From NCBI RefSeq assembly GCF_004217145.1, contig NZ_SHKR01000012.1, positions 496,001-560,000 on the forward strand: DNA of 64,000 nucleotides, written 5' to 3'. This stretch comes from Kribbella rubisoli. GTDB taxonomy: Bacteria; Actinomycetota; Actinomycetes; Propionibacteriales; Kribbellaceae. The notes under the pieces were generated by a model that did not search any database, was not told where the DNA came from, and saw only the letters and a list, made by a program, of their open reading frames with translations. Position 1 is the stretch's first letter. Every line of letters starts with the position of its first letter. Shown in pieces: positions 24,473 to 33,356 of this stretch. The position numbers were made by a program, and so were the translations under genes.

Positions 24473-26149
24473 ATGAGGCGCATCGTGCCGATGGTCTGGC
24501 CTTTGGTGCTCACGGCTGTGATCACAGGTCCACTGCTGGCGCCGGGTTTTGTCGTCAGTTACGACATGGTGTTCGTGCCAGACCTGCCGGTGCGGCTGGA
24601 TCTGTTCGGAGTTTCGGCGGCGATGCCGCGGGCGGTGCCGTCGGATGTCGTGGTTGCCGTGCTCGACGAGCTCGGTGGTGGCCAGGTGCTCAACAAGGCG
24701 GTCCTGGTCGCGATCCCGTTGCTGGCCGGGCTCGGGGTGACCGTGCTGTGGCGGGAGCTCCGGCTTGGTGGCCGGTTGGCTGAAGCCGCGGCCGCGACGC
24801 TGTACGTCTGGAATCCCTTTGTGGCCGAGCGTCTGCGGCTCGGCGCGTGGGCGCTACTGCTCGGGTACGCCGCACTGCCTTGGCTGGTCCGGGGTGCGAT
24901 CAGGCTGCGTCAGGGACGGGGGTGGGCCGGCTTCGTCCTTGCCGCGGCGCTGTGTGCGCTGACGGCGTCGGGTGGTGTGGTGGGCCTGCTCGTTGGCGGT
25001 GTAGTGCTGCTTTGGCGACCAGGCGCCTACAGTCGATGGCCCGTGGGAGTAGCCCTACTGCTGAACGCGCCCTGGCTGGTGGCAGGCATCACGCACTCCG
25101 GTCTGGCGACCGACGGCGCATCGGTGTCTGCGTTCGCGGCTCGTGACGAGGGCTACGGGGGTACGCTCCCGACGCTGCTCACGCTGGGCGGGGTGTGGAA
25201 CGCAGACGTCGTTCCAGGCAGCCGTGGCGAACCGCTCGGGCTCGTCCTCGCCTTCGCGATGCTGCTGATGTCGCTGGCCGGCGTACAGCTGTGGTGGCGC
25301 AGAGATCGCTTCGCCGGTGCGTTGGTGGTCCCTGCGGTTGTGGCGCTGCTCATCGCGCTGGCCGGAGTCGTCGCACCGGGGCTGTTCGCACAGGTGGTCC
25401 AGCACGTCCCGGGCGCCGGCCTGTTTCGTGATGGTCAGCGCTACCTGGCGCCGCTGGCGTTGCTCGAGTCGATCGGCTTCGGTGTCGCTGCCGCCTGGCT
25501 GCAGGCGCAGGTCAAACCAAAGCTCGTCGTCGGCCTCACCGCAGCACTGCTTCCGGTTGCTGCCCTACCTGCGTTGGCCGGTGGTGCGGGACTGCACCTG
25601 TCGCATTACCCGGGCGACTGGCCGCAGGCGAAACAGGCGTTGACCGGTCGCTTCATCCCGTGGCCCTTCGAGGCCTACCGTGCCCCCTCCTGGAACGGCC
25701 ACCGCGCGGTGCTCGACCCGATGCCGCGGTACTTCGGTGCGCAGCCGTCGATCGTGCCGGACGAACTGATCGTCTCCGGCCGCCGGCTCGGTGGCGAGGA
25801 CCCGCAGGCAGCAGACATCGCGAACGCACTCAGGAACGGGACCGACCTGGCGCCGGTGCTGTTGCGGAACGGCGTGGGCTGGATCGTCGTCGACCGCGAG
25901 GCCGGCGGCCCAGCGCCGGACACTGTGATCCGGGGACTCACGAAACGGTTCGAAGGCCCGACGATCGCGGTCTACCAGGTCGCCGGTACGCCGGCGCCCG
26001 AGCGGCTTCCGATCTGGCGAACGGTGACCGTTCTGGTGGCCTGGGGGATCGCCGTGCTGACCTTGCTCCCGGCCCTGGCGTCGGTGGGACAGCGTTGTTA
26101 CTCTTCGGTTCACTTGATCGGGAGGGGACGCTTTTCATGGGATCGCTGA
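24473..26149 (+). CDS. Polytopic membrane protein, GT-C-like, of the AftD envelope locus
   Basis: A protein of about 558 residues with ten or more hydrophobic helices. The first exterior loop (PGFVVSYDMVFVPDLPVRLD) has the acidic residues expected in the first loop of GT-C glycosyltransferases, and VWNPFVAERLRLGAWALLLGYAALPW is typical of actinobacterial envelope proteins of this kind. The start is uncertain: ATG 24473 (MRRIVPMVW) or a TTG at 24461. It resembles the conserved membrane proteins near aftD in mycobacteria and overlaps the DUF2613 gene by 13 bp. It probably transfers or flips a lipid-linked sugar. No activity is proven by sequence. Confidence 0.65.
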   Translation: MRRIVPMVWPLVLTAVITGPLLAPGFVVSYDMVFVPDLPVRLDLFGVSAAMPRAVPSDVVVAVLDELGGGQVLNKAVLVAIPLLAGLGVTVLWRELRLGGRLAEAAAATLYVWNPFVAERLRLGAWALLLGYAALPWLVRGAIRLRQGRGWAGFVLAAALCALTASGGVVGLLVGGVVLLWRPGAYSRWPVGVALLLNAPWLVAGITHSGLATDGASVSAFAARDEGYGGTLPTLLTLGGVWNADVVPGSRGEPLGLVLAFAMLLMSLAGVQLWWRRDRFAGALVVPAVVALLIALAGVVAPGLFAQVVQHVPGAGLFRDGQRYLAPLALLESIGFGVAAAWLQAQVKPKLVVGLTAALLPVAALPALAGGAGLHLSHYPGDWPQAKQALTGRFIPWPFEAYRAPSWNGHRAVLDPMPRYFGAQPSIVPDELIVSGRRLGGEDPQAADIANALRNGTDLAPVLLRNGVGWIVVDREAGGPAPDTVIRGLTKRFEGPTIAVYQVAGTPAPERLPIWRTVTVLVAWGIAVLTLLPALASVGQRCYSSVHLIGRGRFSWDR

Positions 26150-26301
26150 TCGGTGCGGCCATCGCCGTGCTCGCTGGACTCGCAGTGGCTACGACGACCG
26201 TTGTCGGGGTGGTTCAGTCGGTGAAGGACGATCCGGCGCCGCCGCAGGGTCAGACCCAGGGGCAGGCCGACGTCCCGATCGTGAACTACGGCTCGAAGTA
26301 G
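26137..26301 (+). CDS. DUF2613 small membrane protein
   Basis: A 54-residue protein: one hydrophobic helix (SLIGAAIAVLAGLAVATTTVVGVVQS) followed by a Pro/Gln-rich tail. It matches the DUF2613 family, which in mycobacteria is encoded beside aftD (the Rv0236A position). GGGAGGGG at 26120 is a strong ribosome site. It overlaps the membrane protein upstream by 13 bp and, on the other strand, the 3' end of the GT4 gene by 113 bp. Function unknown; linked to the envelope glycan locus by context. Confidence 0.8.
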   Translation: MGSLIGAAIAVLAGLAVATTTVVGVVQSVKDDPAPPQGQTQGQADVPIVNYGSK

Positions 26302-27373
26302 ACGCCAGCAGTCCGTCGAACGCCCGAGCGGCTGCGCGCCAGGTGAACCGGCCCGCACCCGCCAGGGCCCCTGCCGACAGGCGCTGGCGCAGTGGGGCGT
26401 TCGCCAGCAAAGAGGTGATGGTGGCCGCGAACTCGGAAGGGCTGTCCACCAGCACGCCGGTGACCCCGTCGTGTACGGACTCGGTCGGCCCGCCGGCACT
26501 GCGGTAGGCAACGGTCGGTACGCCGTGCCCGGCCGCCTCACCGACGACGAGACCCCAGCCCTCCTTCAGGCTCGGCAACGCGAGCACCCAGGCCTCGTCG
26601 TACGCCGCGTGCTTGTCGGCCTCGCTGACCTGCCCGCGGAACTCGACAGCCTCGGTCAGCCCGCGCGTCTCGACGTACGCCCGCAGCGAGTCCTCCCACC
26701 ACCCGGAGCCGACGACGATCAGGCGTGCCGCCGGCAATCTCTCGCGAGCGACCGCGATCGCGTCCACCGCGTGCTCGAGCTGCTTGTGCGGAACGATCCT
26801 GCCGACGCACACCACCGTCGGTACGGCGGCTTGCGCGCGCTGCCGCGCCGGTGCCGGGTCGGTTCCGTTATGCACAATGGTGATGTTGTCGACGCCGAGG
26901 CCGGCCAGCTCGTCGCGAGAGGCCGAAGACACTGTCACGTAAGGACAATTGGCGTACAACGTTGGTGCGACCCGCGATTCCAGCCACCAGCCGAGCCGGC
27001 CCCGCCAGCCCGGGTAGACGACCTGCCACTGTTCGCGGTGAACGTGGTGCACGAGGACGACGACGGCCCGCCGGACCAGCCGGGTGAAGAACGGCAGCCC
27101 GTTCTGGACGTCGACAACGCGGTCCGGCCGGTGCAGCCAGGTGTACAGCAGGCCGTGCAAGTACACGGTCACCTTCGTGCCGCGATACACGTACCGAACC
27201 TCGCCGCGGCGGGCTTCTCGCGGACTTCCCGGGTACGCCGCGCACAGCACGGTCACTGTCCAGCCCAGCATCGCAAGGCCACGCGCTACCTCCTCGACGT
27301 AGCGTTCCGAGCCACCGCCCTCCGGGTTCGTCGTGTCACGCCAGTTCAGCAACAGCACGCTCTGCGGACGCAC
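26189..27373 (-). CDS. Glycosyltransferase family 4
   Basis: A 394-residue GT-B-fold glycosyltransferase. The N-terminal Rossmann half shows LLLNWRDTTNPEGGGSERYVEEVARGLA; the donor-binding half has VCVGRIVPHKQLEHAVDAI, LIVVGSGWWED and the E-x7-E element LPSLKEGWGLVVGEAAGHG. It would add a nucleotide-sugar-derived residue to a lipid-linked acceptor at the cytoplasmic membrane face. GTG start at 27373 after GGTGGGG. The last 36 residues are low-complexity (RSSRSGRRPAPGSDPAAAPD) and encoded antisense to DUF2613, so the C-terminus looks like a read-through extension. Divergent from the methyltransferase. Confidence 0.85.
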   Translation of the reverse strand: MRPQSVLLLNWRDTTNPEGGGSERYVEEVARGLAMLGWTVTVLCAAYPGSPREARRGEVRYVYRGTKVTVYLHGLLYTWLHRPDRVVDVQNGLPFFTRLVRRAVVVLVHHVHREQWQVVYPGWRGRLGWWLESRVAPTLYANCPYVTVSSASRDELAGLGVDNITIVHNGTDPAPARQRAQAAVPTVVCVGRIVPHKQLEHAVDAIAVARERLPAARLIVVGSGWWEDSLRAYVETRGLTEAVEFRGQVSEADKHAAYDEAWVLALPSLKEGWGLVVGEAAGHGVPTVAYRSAGGPTESVHDGVTGVLVDSPSEFAATITSLLANAPLRQRLSAGALAGAGRFTWRAAARAFDGLLASTSSRSSRSGRRPAPGSDPAAAPDRPSPTEPPRQRSS

Positions 27374-27421
27374 CTGATCAGCCCCACCCTCTGGTCACCT
27401 CCCCCGAGGTATGGGCGCGGA

Positions 27422-27439
27422 CGTTACCAAGGAGTAACG
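27422..27439. promoter_or_regulatory. Perfect inverted repeat in the GT4/methyltransferase divergent gap
   Basis: CGTTAC and GTAACG arms flank CAAGGA, giving an 18-bp site in the middle of a 105-bp gap between two divergent envelope genes. It is placed to act as an operator for both. No regulator gene is adjacent, so the binding protein is unknown. Confidence 0.4.
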
Positions 27440-27464
27440 ATCTCCACCAGACCTCAGAAGTTCC

Positions 27465-27470
27465 GTTAAT
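27465..27470 (+). promoter_or_regulatory. -10 hexamer suggesting a leaderless methyltransferase/aftD transcript
   Basis: GTTAAT ends 8 bp before the GTG at 27479. A transcript from this -10 element would start at or within a base or two of the start codon, the geometry of actinobacterial leaderless mRNAs. No clear -35 is visible. Confidence 0.35.
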
Positions 27471-27478
27471 GTCCGTCT

Positions 27479-28234
27479 GTGCAGGGGATGACGAATGCAA
27501 CAGCACGCCGGGGGTGGCGGGCCGATCTCGGCCGATCGGTGCGGCTGCTCCGCGCCTTCGGCGTCGAGCAGTCGGACCCGGATCGCTTCTATGAAACGCT
27601 TGCTGAAGACTCCGTCGGTCAGCTGAGCGAGTACGTCGGGCTGGACGGAGCGCTGATGCTCGACGTCGGCGGAGGCCCCGGCTACTTCGCCGACGCGTTC
27701 CGTCGCGCCGGTGCGGCGTACTTCGCTGTCGACTCGGACCTTGGCGAGCTCAGCGGCCGTGGAGCTCCCGCGCCGGGCACTGTGCTCGGTAGTGGGATGG
27801 CCCTGCCGGTCGCGGACGAGTCGGTGGACGTCTGCTTTTCGTCAAACGTGCTGGAGCACGTCCCTGACCCCTGGCTGATGGCCGGCGAGATGGTCCGGGT
27901 CACTCGGCCGGGCGGTACGGTCTTCTTGTCCTACACCGGTTGGTGGGGGCCGCACGGTGGTCACGAGACCGCGCCGTGGCATTACCTGGGCGGTCACCGC
28001 GCGGCCGGCCGCTACCAGCGACGCACAGGTCGTCCGCCGAAGAACAGGTTCGGGGAGTCGCTCTTTCCGATCACCGTCGCGAGCGGGTTGCGATGGGCGC
28101 GCACGTGTCCGGACGTGGACCTCGTAGCGGCTGTGCCGCGGTACCACCCGCGCTGGGCGTACGGCGTACTCGCTGTGCCCGGGCTGCGGGAGGTCGTCAC
28201 CTGGAACCTCGTGCTGGTGCTAAGGCGCCGATGA
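27479..28234 (+). CDS. Class I SAM-dependent methyltransferase
   Basis: A 251-residue Rossmann-fold methyltransferase. Motif I is MLDVGGGPGYFADAF, the post-I acidic residue lies in YFAVDSD, and motifs around VDVCFSSNVLEHVPDP and VRVTRPGGTVFLSYT follow. It resembles the Rv0224c group beside the mycobacterial envelope locus, with a conserved C-terminal part (RYHPRWAYGVLAVPGLREVVTWNLVLVLRR). The start is GTG 27479, supported by a -10 element 8 bp upstream; ATG 27488 is an alternative. It overlaps aftD by 4 bp. Substrate probably a glycolipid or polyprenyl-linked sugar, by context. Confidence 0.8.
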   Translation: MQGMTNATARRGWRADLGRSVRLLRAFGVEQSDPDRFYETLAEDSVGQLSEYVGLDGALMLDVGGGPGYFADAFRRAGAAYFAVDSDLGELSGRGAPAPGTVLGSGMALPVADESVDVCFSSNVLEHVPDPWLMAGEMVRVTRPGGTVFLSYTGWWGPHGGHETAPWHYLGGHRAAGRYQRRTGRPPKNRFGESLFPITVASGLRWARTCPDVDLVAAVPRYHPRWAYGVLAVPGLREVVTWNLVLVLRRR

Positions 28235-31200
28235 AGGTCATCTGGCGGGCTCGAGTCGTCGTGGGCTGCCTGGTGCTGGTTGCGCTGTGCTTCCACCAGG
28301 CGCCCGGCAAGATCGTGCCGGACACCAAGCTCGACCTCACCGCGGGTCCGGGCGCCTTCCTCGGACGGGCCCTGCACCTGTGGGATCCGCAGGGCGCCTT
28401 CGGCCAGCTGCAGAACCAGGCGTATGGCTACCTGCTGCCGATGGGTCCGTTCCACTGGCTGCTCGACACCGTGTCCGTGCCGGGCTGGATCGTTCAGCGC
28501 CTGTGGTGGTCGGTGGTCCTCTGCGTCGCCTTCGTCGGTGTCTGGAAGCTCTGCAACGCCTTCCAGTACGGCGTTCCATGGACTCGCTTCGCCGTCGCAC
28601 TGCTGTACGCCGCGAGCCCCCGCATGCTCGGCGAGCTCTCGATCACCTCGATCGAGGTATGGCCGATGGCGATGGCGCCGTGGGTTCTCTTGCCGCTCGT
28701 GACCCCGGCAGGACGCTCCATGTGGTGGCGGGTCAGCTGGTCTGCCGTGGCGTTCGCGCTGGTCGGCGGAGTCAACGCTGTGGCGACTGGCGCGACACTG
28801 GTTCTTCCTGCGCTCTGGCTGATTACCAGGCGCGGCACCGTGAAGGTCACTGCGGCCTGGCTGGGCTGCGTCGCAGCTGTCTCGGTCTGGTGGCTCGTGC
28901 CGCTGGTGCTGCTCGGCCGGCACAGCCCGCCATTCCTGGACTGGATCGAGAACGCGGCCGTGACCACCGGCATGGCCAGCGTGTTCGAGTCGTTCCGCGG
29001 TACGTCGCAGTGGCTGAACTTCCTGTCCGCCGGCGGCGGACCGAGCTGGCCGGCCGGCTGGCTGTACGTCACGCAGCCGACGCTGATCCTGGTCAGTGCA
29101 GCGATCGCTCTGGTCGGCCTGCTCGGTCTAGGAATGAGCTCGCTGCGCCACCGCGGCTTTCTCCAGCTGTCCTTCGTCGTCGGACTCCTGCTGCTGACGC
29201 TGGGACATTCAGGCGCAGCCGGCTCGCCGCTGGCACCGCAGTTGCACGACCTGCTCGACGGACCGCTCGCAGCACTTCGCAACACGCACAAGTTCGAGCT
29301 GGTCGTGCGCCTGCCGCTGGCCCTGGCTGCGGCGCATTCGCTGCACAGAATCACCCAGCTGGCGACAGCGCGCGGGCTGCACCGCCGCGTCGTACCCGTG
29401 CTCGTCGCCTGTCTGATCGTCTCGGCAGCAACACCGGCGCTCCTCGGCCAGTTGCCCAGACGCGAGGGGTACGACGCTATCCCGGCCTACTGGCGTGATG
29501 CTGCCACCTGGCTCGACCGGCAGCCCGGACCGGGTTCGGTACTCGTGGTGCCGGCCTCGTCGTTCGCGGACTTCACCTGGGGCTCGACGAAGGACGAACC
29601 GTTCCAGGCGTTGCTGAAGCGCCCGATGGCGGTGCGCGACGCAGTACCGCTCGGATCCGCGGGTGCGACGCGATGGCTCGACGAGATCGAACGACGTCTC
29701 GGCTCCGGGGTGGGTGACGCGACCCTGCGCCAGGCGCTGACCCGAGCCGGCATCCGCTACGTCGTGGTCCGCAACGACCTCCGGTACGACGCGCAGGCGA
29801 CACCGCTGCTCGCCGTCCACGAGAGCCTCGCGGACGCCGGCATCGATCGCGTCGCGCAGTTCGGGCCGGTCACCGGCAGCACGATCGAGCAGCCGGACGC
29901 GACGCTCGACAGCCACACACGGCTGCCGTATCCGAGCGTCGAGATCTACGACGCGGGCGAGACGAGCTCGGGCGTACTGCTGCCGCAGTCCCGGCTGGTC
30001 GAGGTCCAGGGCGCACCCGAGGACGTGCCCGCCGCATTGACCGCGCTGGGTGGCGACCGGAGCGCGATCACCTCGTCCGACGCGGCGGGGAAACTGACCG
30101 GTCTGCCGTTGACCCAGACCGATGGTGTGCAGCGCCGTGAGGTGTCGTTCGGGCGGCCCGCGAACAACTACTCACCCGTACTGACCGCAGCCGATCCCGG
30201 TACGCAGGGCCGGCGAGCTCTCGGGTACGCCGTGAACGGGAAGGAGACGACGCGGGTCTGGAACGGCGACCTCGTCGATGTCCGCGCGTCTTCGTCGGCC
30301 GCGGACGCTGCCGCGTCCTTGCACACAGGTGCCGGCAGCGGGCCGTTCGCCGCGGTGGACGGCGATCCGTCGACGCGCTGGATCTCGGGGCGGTTCGGTC
30401 GAGCGAGCGGCGAGTGGCTTGAGCTGACATTCGCCGCGCCGCGTTCGGTGGACGGCCTGACCGTGCAGTTCTCGTTGGCCGCTCCAACGACCGAACCGGT
30501 GCGGACGCTGCGGCTGGAGACCGACGCCGGCGCCTTGACGTCGGTGGTATCGGCCACTGGCGATCCGCAACACCTTCCGACGCCGCCGGGCCTCACGCAG
30601 CGGCTCCGGCTCAGCGTCGCGACCACAGACGGCAAAGACCCGAACGGGGTGTCGATAGCGGAGGTGACTGTTCCTGGCATGACGGCGGCGAGCAGGCTGC
30701 TGGTGCCCGCGTCCGTCAGGCAGCCGAGCGCGCTGGTGTTCAGGAACCAGCAGATCGGGCGATCTGCCTGTCTGCACGTCGGTACGCGGCCGCTGTGCAG
30801 CGAGAGTCAGGCCGCTGATTCGGAGGAGCCGACCGGGCTGCAGCGCAGCGTCGACGTACCGCATGGCGCGACGTACCAGCTGTTCGGTACGGCGTTGCCG
30901 AAGGACGGCGACGCGCTGGAACGCCTGCTCGTCGTACCAGGAGCGATCACGGCCACCGCATCGTCCCGGGCTGTGGCAGCACCCGAGGGCCGGCCGGGCG
31001 CGGCTGTCGACCGTGATCTCGGGACGGGCTGGGTAGCGGCCCCGGACGACACCGCACCGCGTCTAACCTTGCGGTTGCCCGCACGGAGAAGCGTGAGTGC
31101 CTTGCAGTTCCTGACCGATCCGTACCTGACGGCGTCCCGGCCGACCGGGGTGGAGCTCTCCTTCGACGGCGGGCCGCCGACACGCGCCGCGGTCGATCCG

Positions 31201-32295
31201 GAAGGGTATGTGCGGTTCGCGGCGCGGACGGCACGAACTGTCGAGGTGAGGTTCACTCGCACCAGGCCGTTGCTGGACTTCGACTCCGCCACGGGTATCG
31301 CGCGCACCGCTCCGGTCGGCGTTGCCGAGGCGCGGGTCGTCGGAGCGGACGACCTGCGCAAAGCACTCGACCCGAACGGTCCTTCCGGGGCCGTTTGCGG
31401 CTACGGACCCGGTGTCCAGGTTGACGGCACACGGGTGGACACGCAGGTCAAGGCGACCGTTCGGGATCTGCTCCAGCGCAGGCCGGTGCCGATCACGGCC
31501 TGCGGGAAGGACTCCGGCGTCCCGCTTCGAGCGGGACGCCATACCGTGGACTTCCTGCCCGGCGGTGGGTTCGTTCCGATCCAGGCGAAGTTGACCGTCC
31601 GTGCGTTGACGTCGGGCTATGCGCCGCCCGAGCGGAGCGTTGACGTGGTGCGCTCGAGTCCGGCCGAGCTGACCACCGACGTTCCAGCACGGGACGAGCA
31701 GTCGGTGCTCGTGGTCTCGCAGAACTACAACGAGGGCTGGGAGGCGTACGACGAGAGCGGGCACAAGCTGACGCCGATCCGGGTCGGTGGCTGGCAGCAG
31801 GGCTGGATCCTGCCTGCGGGCGCCGAGCAGCTGGTGACTGCACGCTTCGGACCGGACAGTGGCTACCGGACCGGTCTGCTGGTGGGGTTGGTGTGCTGCC
31901 TGCTCGTGCTGGGCGTTGCGCTGCTCTCGCGGCGGCTGGCGCCTGATCCTCCTCTTGCTGGTGCACGTCGTCCAGGTGCGTGGGTCGTTGCGGGCGGCGG
32001 GCTGGTCGCGGGCGTGTTCATGTCGGGGTGGATCGGCCTCGCAGCGGTTGCTGCTGCGATCGTCTGCTCATGGCTGGTACCGCGACGCGTCGCGTTCGGC
32101 CTGGTGGCGACCGTGGTGGGTGCCGGGACGTTGGTGGCTGCCGTTCAGCCCTGGCCGGGCGGAGATGCCGGAGTGACCTCGGTCGCGGTCCAGGCGTCGG
32201 TGCTGTTCGGCTCGGCGTTGGCGCTGCTCGCCGGCGAGACGTCGTACGACCTGTCCCGTCTGCCCAGGCGCATGATGGGTCGCTCGATCCCGTAG
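28231..32295 (+). CDS. aftD: AftD-like alpha-(1->3)-arabinofuranosyltransferase family protein
   Basis: A 1,354-residue membrane protein of the AftD family (mycobacterial AftD is about 1,400 residues and adds arabinofuranose branches to arabinogalactan and lipoarabinomannan). The N-terminal 450 residues hold about ten helices, with PDTKLDLTAGPGAFLGRALHLWDPQGAFGQLQNQAYGYL carrying the exterior-loop acidic residues. The exterior domain includes two discoidin-like modules (FAAVDGDPSTRW near 710; AAVDRDLGTGW near 930), and helices return at the C-terminus. It overlaps the methyltransferase by 4 bp and the convergent acyltransferase by 151 bp. In a host without mycolates the acceptor is probably another wall or lipoglycan arabinan; unproven. 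Confidence 0.8.
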   Translation: MKVIWRARVVVGCLVLVALCFHQAPGKIVPDTKLDLTAGPGAFLGRALHLWDPQGAFGQLQNQAYGYLLPMGPFHWLLDTVSVPGWIVQRLWWSVVLCVAFVGVWKLCNAFQYGVPWTRFAVALLYAASPRMLGELSITSIEVWPMAMAPWVLLPLVTPAGRSMWWRVSWSAVAFALVGGVNAVATGATLVLPALWLITRRGTVKVTAAWLGCVAAVSVWWLVPLVLLGRHSPPFLDWIENAAVTTGMASVFESFRGTSQWLNFLSAGGGPSWPAGWLYVTQPTLILVSAAIALVGLLGLGMSSLRHRGFLQLSFVVGLLLLTLGHSGAAGSPLAPQLHDLLDGPLAALRNTHKFELVVRLPLALAAAHSLHRITQLATARGLHRRVVPVLVACLIVSAATPALLGQLPRREGYDAIPAYWRDAATWLDRQPGPGSVLVVPASSFADFTWGSTKDEPFQALLKRPMAVRDAVPLGSAGATRWLDEIERRLGSGVGDATLRQALTRAGIRYVVVRNDLRYDAQATPLLAVHESLADAGIDRVAQFGPVTGSTIEQPDATLDSHTRLPYPSVEIYDAGETSSGVLLPQSRLVEVQGAPEDVPAALTALGGDRSAITSSDAAGKLTGLPLTQTDGVQRREVSFGRPANNYSPVLTAADPGTQGRRALGYAVNGKETTRVWNGDLVDVRASSSAADAAASLHTGAGSGPFAAVDGDPSTRWISGRFGRASGEWLELTFAAPRSVDGLTVQFSLAAPTTEPVRTLRLETDAGALTSVVSATGDPQHLPTPPGLTQRLRLSVATTDGKDPNGVSIAEVTVPGMTAASRLLVPASVRQPSALVFRNQQIGRSACLHVGTRPLCSESQAADSEEPTGLQRSVDVPHGATYQLFGTALPKDGDALERLLVVPGAITATASSRAVAAPEGRPGAAVDRDLGTGWVAAPDDTAPRLTLRLPARRSVSALQFLTDPYLTASRPTGVELSFDGGPPTRAAVDPEGYVRFAARTARTVEVRFTRTRPLLDFDSATGIARTAPVGVAEARVVGADDLRKALDPNGPSGAVCGYGPGVQVDGTRVDTQVKATVRDLLQRRPVPITACGKDSGVPLRAGRHTVDFLPGGGFVPIQAKLTVRALTSGYAPPERSVDVVRSSPAELTTDVPARDEQSVLVVSQNYNEGWEAYDESGHKLTPIRVGGWQQGWILPAGAEQLVTARFGPDSGYRTGLLVGLVCCLLVLGVALLSRRLAPDPPLAGARRPGAWVVAGGGLVAGVFMSGWIGLAAVAAAIVCSWLVPRRVAFGLVATVVGAGTLVAAVQPWPGGDAGVTSVAVQASVLFGSALALLAGETSYDLSRLPRRMMGRSIP

Positions 32296-33356
32296 TAGCT
32301 GGCGGCAGCGACCAGCGCGGAGATCACCAGTGTGGGCAGGAAAAGCAGAAGGAACCGCCCGCTGAACAAGGTGTAGCCCGTGACCCGCTCGACCAGGCCG
32401 AGCACGATCAGGTGGTACACGAACACTCCGTAGGAGATGTCACCGGCGACATGTCCTGCCCGGCCGCCCAGGACCCGAGCGGATCGTGGTGTCGGCGTCA
32501 GCGCGGGGAAGAGGGCGCAGGCTGCAATGGCTGTGTAGAGCAGCGTCTTCATGAACGCCTGTCCGGCAGACGGCGCCGTCAAGTTGTACGGCCCGGCTAG
32601 AGGGGTGGTTGCGATCAGCAACAGGGCTACGGCCGCGGTCCACACTGTGCCGGGCACGTTGGCCAGTGTCTGGAGGGTTGGGGTGGTGAGAAAGCCATGC
32701 TGACGTGCCACCTGCCAGAGGGCGAATCCCATGCCGATCGCGAACCAGCCGACGTACCCGGGCAGCCACAAGCCGGCCCGTGGATGTCCGGTGGCAGTTA
32801 TCGATGCCATCCACACCGGACCGACAAGCACTGGCACTGCGAGTGCGAAGAGACGCGCTGCGACGCCACGCCGGCTCGGGCGGCCGCGGCCAGTCAGTAG
32901 TCTCGCCAACAGCGGCAGGAGCAGGTAGAACGCGACCTCGGTCGACAGACTCCACAGCTGGGTCAGACCGTCCGCGGGAGGTCCGTCGAGGTAGATCTGC
33001 GTCAGTGTTGCGTGCCGGAGATAGATGACCCACGTGACGTCGGCACTGTGCGGCAGGAGCAGCGCAGCAAGCAGAACAGCGATCCACAGCGCGGGCAGGA
33101 TCCGCAGCGCGCGGTTCCGCAGGTACGGCGTCGTCCTGGGTCGCGGAGTGCCGTCGAACCAGGCGGCGACGTGTGGACGACAGAGCAGGAACCCGGAGAT
33201 CGCGAAGAAGATCGCGACACCGACGTCCAGCCTGGCCAGCAGTCCGGCGAACGGGCCGTTCAGCGACGCGCCGGTGTGGAACCCGACGTGGGTGGTCAGG
33301 ACGGCGAGCGCCCCGATCGCGCGCAGCCCGTCCAGGGCCGCGAACCGGACCTTCAT
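32145..33356 (-). CDS. Acyltransferase family 3 membrane protein
   Basis: A 403-residue membrane acyltransferase with about ten helices. The N-terminus FAALDGLRAIGALAVLTTHVGFH holds the conserved catalytic His region, followed by DVGVAIFFAISGFLLCRP, YLRNRALRILPALW and SLSTEVAFYLLLPLL. It ends in the usual YYGIERPIMRLGRR plus a disordered tail. Such proteins acylate sugars across the membrane; the Rv0228 position near the mycobacterial DUF3068 gene holds a similar one. The ATG at 33356 overlaps the upstream gene's stop (ATGA). The last 151 bp, including the IERP motif, are antisense to aftD. Confidence 0.85.
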   Translation of the reverse strand: MKVRFAALDGLRAIGALAVLTTHVGFHTGASLNGPFAGLLARLDVGVAIFFAISGFLLCRPHVAAWFDGTPRPRTTPYLRNRALRILPALWIAVLLAALLLPHSADVTWVIYLRHATLTQIYLDGPPADGLTQLWSLSTEVAFYLLLPLLARLLTGRGRPSRRGVAARLFALAVPVLVGPVWMASITATGHPRAGLWLPGYVGWFAIGMGFALWQVARQHGFLTTPTLQTLANVPGTVWTAAVALLLIATTPLAGPYNLTAPSAGQAFMKTLLYTAIAACALFPALTPTPRSARVLGGRAGHVAGDISYGVFVYHLIVLGLVERVTGYTLFSGRFLLLFLPTLVISALVAAASYYGIERPIMRLGRRDRSYDVSPASSANAEPNSTDAWTATEVTPASPPGQG

